The notes under the pieces: model-generated | The model's input: only the letters and a program-made list of their open reading frames with translations | What the model was told of the DNA's origin: nothing | Databases searched by the model: none | In this document: piece by piece, positions 1-4,937 of the stretch | How positions within the stretch are numbered: position 1 is the stretch's first letter | Layout: every line of letters begins with the position of its first letter | Translations under genes and position numbers: made by a program | NCBI GenBank assembly: GCA_013695905.1 | Contig: JACCZQ010000443.1 | Location: forward strand, 1 to 11,315 | Origin: Chthoniobacterales bacterium | GTDB taxonomy: Bacteria; Verrucomicrobiota; Verrucomicrobiia; Chthoniobacterales; UBA10450 | DNA length: 11,315 nucleotides | Direction of reading: 5' to 3'

Positions 1-2
1 AG

Positions 3-311
3 GACACCTCTCCGCTCGTGCTGCTCCGCGACGAAGTGAAAGCCCTCCTTCGCGATCTCCGCGTCACCGTGAAAGCGTACGCGCAGCGCCTCGAGGGCGA
101 CCTGCAGAGGAGCGCGCGAGTTCTTGACGCAGCGGGACCAGCCGATGAGCTATCGCGCGAGCAGCTGCACGAATTTCGTGAAGCGATGATGCTGGTGCGC
201 AAACGCAAGCTGAAGCCGCAGAACGGTCGGCGGAAAGATCTGCGGAAGATCGACTCGATCATCGGCGATCTCCAGCTCCTGGTGCAGAGCGGCTCCTCGC
301 GCGCCGATTGA
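3..311 (+). CDS. 3' end of an unrecognised helical protein (5' truncated by window)
   Basis: The reading frame is open from the window edge to a TGA at 309-311, so this is probably the C-terminal part (about 102 residues) of a longer gene. A GTG at 18 could also act as a start, but nothing resembling a ribosome binding site can be judged this close to the edge. The visible protein is charged and predicted helical throughout, with no signal peptide or membrane segment. It ends in a basic stretch (MLVRKRKLKPQNGRRKDLRK) followed by a short amphipathic helix. I recognise no domain and assign no function. It is followed by a repeat cluster with no gene, so no operon partner is visible downstream. 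Coding status is supported by frame length and composition only. Confidence 0.55.
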   Translation, partial: DTSPLVLLRDEVKALLRDLRVTVKAYAQRLEGDLQRSARVLDAAGPADELSREQLHEFREAMMLVRKRKLKPQNGRRKDLRKIDSIIGDLQLLVQSGSSRAD

Positions 312-328
312 ATCGCGCCGCGTGAAGG

Positions 329-420
329 AAAAAAGCCCGGCTCCTTGGCTTCACCGCCGCAGTCAAAGAGCGCGGGTTTTTAACCGCTGTATCCTGACCG
401 GCGTAAAAGGCCGGGCTCTC
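329..420. repeat. Dispersed hairpin repeat, copy 1
   Basis: Bases 372-420 match 751-800 closely, and 329-360 match 786-815, which is the 3' flank of sixA. Within this copy GCGG (372-375) can pair with CCGC (384-387), and CCGGC (398-402) with GCCGG (410-414). The two small hairpins side by side give the element a REP-like character. It is not coding. The order of sub-blocks differs from copy 2, so the copies have been rearranged relative to each other. Confidence 0.6.
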
Positions 421-426
421 GTTACG

Positions 427-482
427 GCGCGCGATCTTCGGCGGGATCAGCCCGACGAGCCGCCCATCCATGGACGCGGGGT
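427..482 (-). pseudogene. Duplicated 3' end of sixA (fragment)
   Basis: Read on the minus strand, this stretch encodes MDGRLVGLIPPKIARR, differing from the last 16 residues of the intact sixA product (MDGRLIWLLPPKIARR) at only three positions. Similarity extends a few codons upstream (DPAS against EPGA) and stops where the repeat arm beginning at 484 starts. The position of the sixA stop codon is replaced by AAC, so the frame runs on into unrelated repeat sequence. There is no phosphatase core here, so this is a broken tail, not a gene. It lies downstream of the intact copy on the same strand and is separated from it by about 325 bp of repeats. Confidence 0.75.
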
Positions 483-483
483 C

Positions 484-545
484 GTTGTAGGCCGTGGTCT
501 CCTGACCCGGCGGGGGTGGGATGTGGCAGCGAGTCCGGTGTTGTG
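484..545. repeat. Direct repeat A, copy 1
   Basis: It starts with GTTGTAGGCCGTGGTCTCCT and ends with GCGAGTCCGGTGTTGT. The same start and end recur at 630-691 with a more diverged middle. An inverted version of the first 20 bases lies at 566-586. No coding signal is seen. Confidence 0.65.
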
Positions 546-565
546 TTGAGCCAACCGCCCGCGGC

Positions 566-586
566 GTCGGGAGACGCGGCCTACAA
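566..586. repeat. Inverted arm of repeat A
   Basis: The sequence GTCGGGAGACGCGGCCTACAA is close to the reverse complement of the first bases of repeat A at 484-505 and 630-650. It can therefore pair with either flanking copy and form a large stem enclosing the spacer. This suggests a MITE-like or REP-pair element, not a gene. Confidence 0.55.
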
Positions 587-629
587 GCACAGGGCGGTCG
601 TGGAATCCACTGGCGTGCCAGGCAGCGGC

Positions 630-691
630 GTTGTAGGCCGTGTTCTCCTGACCTGGCGCGGATGGAGCTTGGCTGCGAGTCCGGTGTTGTG
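630..691. repeat. Direct repeat A, copy 2
   Basis: Second copy of the 62-bp block at 484-545, with the conserved start (GTTGTAGGCCGTGTTCTCCT) and the same 16-base end. The 146-bp offset between copies does not fit a simple tandem array. Confidence 0.65.
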
Positions 692-750
692 GGGCGGCGC
701 TTCGGTGCCTAACGAGTCGCGCTCAACCCACGCCGCTCCCTCTTCCAGGA

Positions 751-815
751 GCGGGTTTCTAACCCGGTGGTTTCTGACCGGCTTGAAAAGCCGGGCTCCC
801 TGGCTTCACCGCCGC
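751..815. repeat. Dispersed hairpin repeat, copy 2, downstream of sixA
   Basis: This copy has two clean hairpins. CGGGTT (752-757) pairs with AACCCG (761-766) around a 3-base loop, and CCGGCTT (778-784) pairs with AAGCCGG (788-794) around a 3-base loop. The second hairpin lies just past the sixA stop codon, on the side where sixA transcription would end, so it may terminate or protect that transcript. There is no T-run for a classical intrinsic terminator. The element also overlaps the sixA 3' end by about 10 bases. Confidence 0.6.
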
Positions 816-1267
816 GCAATCTTCGGCGGGAGTAGCCAGATCAGTCGGCCATCCATGGCGCCCGGCTCCAGATCGACGCGCGCCAGCCCACCTTTTCCGA
901 GCTTCACCACCCCGCCGGTGAGCGCACGGATCACGGTGCTGAAATCCGGCTCATGCCCGACCAGCATGAGGTCACCGCCTTTGGCACGCTTCAACATCGC
1001 CCGCAGTTTCGTGGCGCTAAAACCCTTCCCGAGACGCGGCTCTTCCTCTGCCTCCACGCCGAGCTCTTCCGCGGCGTACTCCGCCGTCTGCCAGGCGCGC
1101 GGCAGGGGGCTGGAGAGAATCACCGCCGGCTCAATCTTTAGCTCGCGCAGAAACTTCGCGATCCGCTCCATCTCACGCCGGCCTTCCTTGTTCAGCGGCC
1201 GTTCGTCATCCGGCTTGTCCCAGTCTGGCCAATCGGCTTTCCCGTGCCGGAGGAAGTAAAGTTTCAT
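806..1267 (-). CDS. sixA: SixA-type phosphohistidine phosphatase
   Basis: This 153-residue protein belongs to the histidine phosphatase (phosphoglycerate mutase-like) superfamily. It opens with the signature MKLYFLRHGKA (nucleophile His8, Arg7), has the second arginine in SSPLPRAWQTAEY (Arg57), and carries the second catalytic histidine in LMLVGHEPDF (His105). The length and minimal core match SixA of E. coli (about 160 residues), which removes phosphate from histidine in phosphocarrier or phosphotransfer proteins. The true substrate here is unknown. It is cytosolic, with no signal peptide. The ATG at 1265-1267 starts exactly at the family motif, so the start is secure. It stands downstream of two small basic genes on the same strand, separated from them by a long inverted repeat, so it is probably transcribed alone. 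A fragment of its 3' end is duplicated at 427-482. Confidence 0.9.
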   Translation of the reverse strand: MKLYFLRHGKADWPDWDKPDDERPLNKEGRREMERIAKFLRELKIEPAVILSSPLPRAWQTAEYAAEELGVEAEEEPRLGKGFSATKLRAMLKRAKGGDLMLVGHEPDFSTVIRALTGGVVKLGKGGLARVDLEPGAMDGRLIWLLPPKIARR

Positions 1268-1285
1268 TGGTTAGAGCGAGTCGCA

Positions 1286-1366
1286 GGTGAGAAGTGAAAA
1301 GTGAGATGTGAGAAGCGGTCGTGCGCAAGCGTCGTGTGCTTCTCATCTCACGTCTCACCTCTCACC
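1286..1366. repeat. Long imperfect inverted repeat (GTGAGA-rich)
   Basis: Left arm 1286-1316 begins GGTGAGAAGTGAAAAGTGAG, and right arm 1338-1366 reads back as its near complement ending CTCACC. A spacer of about 21 bases (1317-1337) separates them. The arms are built from degenerate GTGAGA/GTGAGAAG units. The structure sits between the small basic gene ending at 1383 and the start of sixA at 1267, so it could end transcription of the former or form structure in the sixA leader. No T-run is present on either strand. Confidence 0.65.
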
Positions 1367-1382
1367 GAGCCGCGAAGCGGCG

Positions 1383-1682
1383 TCACTTCTTCTTCCGCTT
1401 CTTCTTCTTTTTCGTCTTCGCGGTCGAGGCGGCGGTGATGACACTCGTCAACACACCGGTCACAATCGCGGTGGCGATCTCCGGCCCGTGTTTGAGGATG
1501 GCCCTGCGGACGGTTTTCCGCACCGCCTTGCGCGTCTCTTTCGGAATCAGGCTCACAAGTTCCTTATAGAATCCAACCAGCGTGAACGGCACCTCCTCCT
1601 CGTGGTGCCGTTCGCCTGCGCCATTAGCTGGTCGCAGGGCGTGTGACAGCGGATCGCCGAGTCGTGGTGGTGACTTTTCCAT
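1383..1682 (-). CDS. Small lysine-rich protein with glycine-rich hydrophobic segment
   Basis: I do not recognise a named family. As drawn the protein has 99 residues. The convincing part is the C-terminal half: a basic helix (IPKETRKAVRKTVRRAILKH, residues 46-65), a hydrophobic Ala/Thr/Gly/Val segment (about 69-87), and a tail of almost pure lysine (KTKKKKKRKKK). The start is uncertain. The ATG at 1682 overlaps the upstream gene by 59 bases. GTG at 1592 follows a purine-rich GAGGAGGAG too closely, and GTG at 1553 has AAGGAA about five bases upstream and would give a 56-residue product. The basic-helix, hydrophobic-segment design recurs in the adjacent gene 1624-1968, suggesting paralogy. The charge suits binding of nucleic acid or anionic membrane, but that is inference only. 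The final lysine codons directly precede the TGA at 1383-1385. Confidence 0.55.
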   Translation of the reverse strand: MEKSPPRLGDPLSHALRPANGAGERHHEEEVPFTLVGFYKELVSLIPKETRKAVRKTVRRAILKHGPEIATAIVTGVLTSVITAASTAKTKKKKKRKKK

Positions 1683-1968
1683 CGGTAGTTTGTTTCGCCG
1701 GCTGGAGAGAGCGTCCCGCCCGCACCAGCGCGTTTCCAGTTCTCTCTTTCAGGTCGCGCAGCACCTCGGTGCGTTTGCTTCCGGCTTTCATCAGGCTGGC
1801 CACCCCCGTGCCGACCGCTTCCGACATCCGTTTCGTCGCTCCGGTGCTGGAAAGCGCCACCGCGGTGGCCGCTCCGGTCAGCACGCCGGTGGCGATACTG
1901 TGCCGCTTGACGGCTTTCCGGACGGACTTCACGATGCTCTTGGTGACCTTTTTGGACTTCTTGCTCAT
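1624..1968 (-). CDS. Small basic protein with glycine-zipper-like hydrophobic segment
   Basis: This 114-residue protein starts at ATG 1966-1968. Its N-terminus is strongly basic (MSKKSKKVTKSIVKSVRKAV), followed by a Gly/Ala/Thr-rich hydrophobic stretch (SIATGVLTGAATAVAL, residues 24-39). A second small-residue segment follows (AVGTGVASLM, 51-60), then a charged helix and a Thr/Arg-rich tail. No signal peptidase site is evident. The VRKAV and ATGVLT elements match RKAV and VTGVLTS in the next gene, with similar spacing between basic helix and hydrophobic segment. No clear Shine-Dalgarno precedes the ATG. The gene reads away from the L,D-transpeptidase gene, so the two share a divergent control region. 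The family is unknown to me. A membrane-associated or nucleoid-associated role is possible, but nothing in the sequence decides it. Confidence 0.6.
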   Translation of the reverse strand: MSKKSKKVTKSIVKSVRKAVKRHSIATGVLTGAATAVALSSTGATKRMSEAVGTGVASLMKAGSKRTEVLRDLKERTGNALVRAGRSLQPAKQTTDGKVTTTTRRSAVTRPATS

Positions 1969-2091
1969 GGCTAATAGTAATCGGATCAGCGACCCAGCGC
2001 TGTCGTGTAAAAAGAAAAATATCGGAGATGTTACCTGATCGTCACACTACCGGGATTGAATCAGCCGGTCCGGCAATTATGAACAAGCCTG
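1969..2091. promoter_or_regulatory. Divergent intergenic region (basic-protein gene / L,D-transpeptidase)
   Basis: These 123 bases separate two divergent starts and must contain both promoters. An A/T-rich tract (TGTAAAAAGAAAAATATC, about 2006-2023) stands out in an otherwise GC-rich window and could be an UP-like or -10 region. A weak plus-strand pair, TTGAAT (2056-2061) and TATGAA (2078-2083) with 16-bp spacing, is possible, but it would place the transcription start almost on the ATG at 2092. No operator or riboswitch is recognised. Confidence 0.35.
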
Positions 2092-2685
2092 ATGCACGAT
2101 ACACGCAGCAGGTTCGGGTGGATCATCGCGGCGAGTCTTCTCGTCGCCTGCGGGTGCAGCTCCGCACACGCGTTTGGGAGCGAGATTGTCGTCAGCATTG
2201 CCGACCAGGAGCTGGCGCTGATCAAACGCGGCCGCACCGTCGAACGGTATCCGATTTCCACCTCGAAGTTCGGAAATGGAGATGGCGTCGGCACTTATCG
2301 CACGCCGCTCGGAGTGCTGTATGTCAGCGGCAAAGTCGGCGATGGCTTGCCGCCCGGGACGGTGATTAAGAGCAGGGTTCCCACCGGCGAAGTCATCGCG
2401 CCGAATTCCCCCGGCCGCGATCCGATTGTGGCGCGGGTGCTTTGGTTGCGCGGGAAGGAAGAACAGAATCGCAACGCCCGAGAGCGTTGCATTTACATCC
2501 ACGGCACGGCCGAAGAGCGCCGCATCGGGAGGCGCGCCAGCTACGGCTGCATCCGGATGCGGTCGAAGGATGTGATCGCGCTTTATCGGCAGGTGCACAT
2601 CGGCACGCGGGTGGTCATTTCCGAGAAGCGTCTCGCAGAGTTCCTCCCGCCGGAGGAAGTGACATTGCTCGCGCGACATTACTAA
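2092..2685 (+). CDS. L,D-transpeptidase (YkuD domain) lipoprotein
   Basis: This 197-residue exported protein has a lipoprotein signal: a short basic N-terminus, a hydrophobic core and the lipobox LVAC with the acceptor Cys20. The mature part is a YkuD domain. It starts with the strand EIVVSIADQELALIKRG and carries the TYRTPLG segment. It ends with the catalytic pair: His137 in CIYIHGT and Cys153 in SYGCIRM. The family motif is usually SHGCIRM, so His is replaced by Tyr at 151 while the nucleophile and following Arg155 are intact. Such enzymes form 3-3 peptidoglycan cross-links or attach proteins to peptidoglycan in the periplasm; the exact reaction here is unknown. The ATG at 2092 immediately precedes the signal peptide. 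Only 8 bases separate the stop from the aquaporin start, so the two are probably cotranscribed. Confidence 0.85.
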   Translation: MHDTRSRFGWIIAASLLVACGCSSAHAFGSEIVVSIADQELALIKRGRTVERYPISTSKFGNGDGVGTYRTPLGVLYVSGKVGDGLPPGTVIKSRVPTGEVIAPNSPGRDPIVARVLWLRGKEEQNRNARERCIYIHGTAEERRIGRRASYGCIRMRSKDVIALYRQVHIGTRVVISEKRLAEFLPPEEVTLLARHY

Positions 2686-2693
2686 ATTCAAGA

Positions 2694-3386
2694 ATGAAAA
2701 AATGCGCCGCTGAATTCTTCGGAACGTACTGCCTCGTCTTTGCCGGCACCGGCGCGATCGTGATCAATAGCGTCAGCGACGGCGTGATCGGGCATGTTGG
2801 GATTGCCATCAGCTTCGGGCTCGTGGTGCTGGCGATGATCTACACCGTCGGCGATGTCTCCGGCGCGCATCTTAACCCGGCGGTGACGCTCGGCTTCTTC
2901 GCGGCGGGGCGGCTGGAGTTCGCGCGTGTGCTGCCGTATATCGCGGCGCAGGTGCTCGGCGCGCTCGCCGCCAGTGTCACCCTGCGCCTCATGTTCCCGG
3001 CGCAACGCTCCCTCGGCGCCACCATTCCTGCTGGTAGTGCGCTGCAATCGTTCGTGCTGGAGGTGATTCTCACCTTGATCCTGATGTGGGTGATCCTCAG
3101 CGTCTCGACCGGGGCGAAGGAGAAAGGCATCACCGCCGGCATCGCTATCGGCTCCGTCATCGCGTTTGAAGCGCTCGTCGCCGGCCCGATCAGCGGCGCC
3201 TCGATGAACCCGGCGCGCTCGCTCGCGCCTGCTTTAGCTGCCGGTCAATTCCAGAGCCTCTGGATCTACCTCACCGCTCCGATTCTCGGCGCGCTGCTGG
3301 CTATTCTTGTCTGCCGTTGCGTCCGCGAAACCGGCTGCTGCGATTCACCCGCGCCGGCCAAACCACCGAACAATCCTACTTTATGA
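2694..3386 (+). CDS. MIP-family channel, NIP/AqpN-like (probable arsenite/glycerol channel)
   Basis: This 230-residue protein of the major intrinsic protein family has six hydrophobic helices and both pore motifs, SGAHLNPAVT (Asn61) and SGASMNPARS (Asn172). By alignment to AqpZ spacing, the selectivity filter is Phe41, Ala160, Ala169 and Arg175. AqpZ has His and Thr at the two middle sites. The small residues and the GPISGASMNPARS context resemble plant nodulin-26-like proteins, so small uncharged solutes such as glycerol or As(OH)3 are more likely than water alone. The C-terminal tail is Cys-rich (CRCVRETGCC). The ATG at 2694 is chosen because the family fold begins there; the frame is open further upstream only as a shadow of the transpeptidase gene. 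Its stop overlaps the arsC start as ATGA, which indicates translational coupling and supports a role in exporting arsenite made by ArsC. Confidence 0.88.
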   Translation: MKKCAAEFFGTYCLVFAGTGAIVINSVSDGVIGHVGIAISFGLVVLAMIYTVGDVSGAHLNPAVTLGFFAAGRLEFARVLPYIAAQVLGALAASVTLRLMFPAQRSLGATIPAGSALQSFVLEVILTLILMWVILSVSTGAKEKGITAGIAIGSVIAFEALVAGPISGASMNPARSLAPALAAGQFQSLWIYLTAPILGALLAILVCRCVRETGCCDSPAPAKPPNNPTL

Positions 3387-3814
3387 GCAAGAAAAAGGTC
3401 CTCTTCATCTGCGTCCACAACAGCGGCCGCAGCCGCATGGCCGAAGCGTTCCTGAACGCCGAGTGCGAAGATTTCTACGAAGCGCAGAGCGCCGGCCTCG
3501 AGCCCGGTACGTTTAACCCGCTCGTCGCTGAAACGATGGACGAGCTTGGTCTCGACATCCGGCAGAAGCCGAGCCAGGCCGTCTTCGATGTCTGGCGATC
3601 GGGGCCGGTGTTTAGCCACGTCATCAGTGTCTGCAGTGAGTCCGAAGCGGGCGGCTGCCCGATTTTTCCGGGACCAACGAAGCGCCTCCATTGGACGTTC
3701 CCTGATCCGTCAAAAGTAGAAGGGGACCACGAGCAGAAGCTGGCGCAGGTGCGTGAGATCCGCGATACGATCCGCGCCCGCATCAAAGAGTGGTGCCAGG
3801 AGAACTGTCGTTAA
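3383..3814 (+). CDS. arsC: Arsenate reductase, thioredoxin-coupled low-MW phosphatase fold
   Basis: This 143-residue cytosolic protein has the low-molecular-weight tyrosine phosphatase fold. The P-loop CVHNSGRS holds the nucleophile Cys10 and Arg16 (CX5R). The redox relay cysteines appear in VCSESEAGGCP (Cys84 and Cys92), and the general-acid loop in FPDPS (Asp108). The three-cysteine arrangement distinguishes thioredoxin-dependent arsenate reductases from plain tyrosine phosphatases. The relay spacing of eight residues is one more than in the staphylococcal pI258 enzyme. It reduces As(V) to As(III), which must then leave the cell, and the channel encoded just upstream is the likely exit. The ATG at 3383 overlaps the aquaporin stop (ATGA). 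The frame is open further upstream, but that part is a shadow of the aquaporin gene. No arsR regulator or arsB/acr3 pump is visible in the window. Confidence 0.9.
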   Translation: MSKKKVLFICVHNSGRSRMAEAFLNAECEDFYEAQSAGLEPGTFNPLVAETMDELGLDIRQKPSQAVFDVWRSGPVFSHVISVCSESEAGGCPIFPGPTKRLHWTFPDPSKVEGDHEQKLAQVREIRDTIRARIKEWCQENCR

Positions 3815-3828
3815 GGCGACGCGGGCCT

Positions 3829-3973
3829 CCTGCGATCGTTTGGCCGCAGGTCATCCCGAGCCGCGCAGACGGCGAGGGATCTCGCGCCCGCAGCTGCGCA
3901 CATCATTCTCAGCTCGGACGTTCCACGACCCTCCGCGAGATCCTTCGGCGCGCTTCGCCAGCCTCAGGATGAC
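3829..3973. repeat. Intergenic inverted repeat pair between arsC and pstS
   Basis: The left arm 3850-3886 begins GTCATCCCGAGCCGCGCAGA and includes GGGATCTCGCG. The right arm 3934-3973 reads CGCGAGATCCTTCGG and ends CCTCAGGATGAC, so the outer and inner ends are complementary around a 47-base spacer. A smaller hairpin (CCTGCG 3829-3834 with CGCAGG 3845-3850) abuts the left arm. From memory, GTCATCCTGAG...GGATCTC arms of this type are a widespread intergenic repeat in several phyla. It lies just past the arsC stop and may act as its terminator. The 294-base gap 3815-4108 holds this repeat, the candidate Pho box and the pstS leader, but no gene. Confidence 0.7.
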
Positions 3974-4023
3974 CGGCTCGCCGTTGCTGGGGAGACGATT
4001 GTTGCAAGCAGCCGTCGTCTTTC

Positions 4024-4041
4024 GCGTCACCTACTTGTTAC
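4024..4041 (+). promoter_or_regulatory. Candidate Pho box upstream of pstS
   Basis: GCGTCAC (4024-4030) and TTGTTAC (4035-4041) form a direct repeat with an 11-bp period separated by four bases, the geometry of PhoB half-sites (CTGTCAT-like). Matches to the E. coli consensus are only 4 and 5 of 7. The position, 68 bases before the pstS ATG, is suitable. This is a weak call resting on spacing and on the regulon expected for pstS. Confidence 0.35.
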
Positions 4042-4108
4042 AAAAACCTGCTCGCGAGAGGGCGCAACCGCTGACTACTTGAGGCACGCCAAAACAAACC
4101 CCAAAAAC

Positions 4109-4933
4109 ATGAAACTCCCCAAAATCCTCCTCGCCGCTGCCAGTCTCCTCGTTGTCGCCACCGGCGCCCATGCCGAACGCCTCGTCATCAAAGGCTCCGA
4201 CACGCTCGGCGCGAAGCTTGTCCCGCAGCTCGCTGAGCAGTTCAAGTCAGAGAACCCCGACGTCACCTTCGACATCGCAGCGGAAGGCTCCACCACTGGC
4301 ATCTCCGCGCTCATCGACAGCACGGCACAGATCGGCATGTCGAGCCGTGAGGTGAAACCGGCGGAGATCGCCGCGGGCAAAACAAAGGGTGTGGACTTGA
4401 AGCCGGTCATCGTGGCGCACGACGCGCTCGGCGTCATTGTGAATCAGGGCAATGCAGTCTCAAATCTGACGCGCAAACAGGTGGAGCAAATCTTCACCGG
4501 CGAAGTGACCGACTGGAGCGCCGTCGGCGGCAAACCGGGCAAGATCTCCATCTACACGCGGAACACCTCCTCCGGCACGTACTCCGATTGGAAAGAACTC
4601 GCGATGAAGAAACGCGACTACGCGCCGAGCGCGCAGAAGATGGCGGGGCACGAGCAGATCGCTGCGGAAGTCGGCAAAAACGCGAACGGCATCGGCTATG
4701 TCGGCCTCGCCTACATGGAAGCGCCGGGCGTGAAGGTGGTGCCGATCGACGGCGCCACGCCGACCGAAGAAGCAGTGGTCGCGGGCAAGTATCCGTATGC
4801 GCGGCCGACCTACTACTACACCAATGGCGAGGCGACGGGCGTGGCGAAGCGGTTCATCGATTTCACCCTCAGCGAGACCGGCCAGCAAATCGTGCAGCGG
4901 GTGCACTTCGTCCCGGCGGCGAAAGGCAAGTAA
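4109..4933 (+). CDS. pstS: Periplasmic phosphate-binding protein PstS
   Basis: This 274-residue substrate-binding protein of the Pst phosphate ABC importer has a signal peptide (residues 1-22) ending in GAHA before ERLVIKGSDT. Phosphate-contacting loops of the family are visible: GSDT (29-32), EGSTTG (59-64), SSRE (78-81) and RNTSSGTYSDW (151-161, with the Arg and Ser-Gly-Thr motif). Length is at the short end for PstS but complete. The ATG at 4109 is preferred over the TTG at 4079 because it places a standard signal peptide at the N-terminus. The gene is alone on the plus strand, whereas pstCAB-phoU lie 2.5 kb away on the other strand. Its stop is 4 bases from that of the convergent phosphodiesterase. 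A candidate Pho box lies upstream. It could be a second pstS if another precedes pstC outside the window. Confidence 0.92.
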   Translation: MKLPKILLAAASLLVVATGAHAERLVIKGSDTLGAKLVPQLAEQFKSENPDVTFDIAAEGSTTGISALIDSTAQIGMSSREVKPAEIAAGKTKGVDLKPVIVAHDALGVIVNQGNAVSNLTRKQVEQIFTGEVTDWSAVGGKPGKISIYTRNTSSGTYSDWKELAMKKRDYAPSAQKMAGHEQIAAEVGKNANGIGYVGLAYMEAPGVKVVPIDGATPTEEAVVAGKYPYARPTYYYTNGEATGVAKRFIDFTLSETGQQIVQRVHFVPAAKGK

Positions 4934-4937
4934 AGCT

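Noticed and set aside
312..805. CRISPR array
   Set aside because: Repeat copies are few, diverged, differently sized and irregularly spaced, and some are inverted.
516..1259. Long plus-strand open frame across the repeat cluster and sixA
   Set aside because: It is the antisense shadow of sixA joined to repeat sequence, low-complexity Ser/Arg/Pro-rich, with no domain.
1553..1624. Short frame starting at the TAATG overlap after the 114-residue basic protein
   Set aside because: It gives only 23 residues of Arg-rich sequence and is in a different frame from the plausible lysine-rich protein.
2442..2693. Longer N-terminus for the aquaporin
   Set aside because: The extension lies over the L,D-transpeptidase in another frame and is not membrane-like; the MIP fold begins at ATG 2694.
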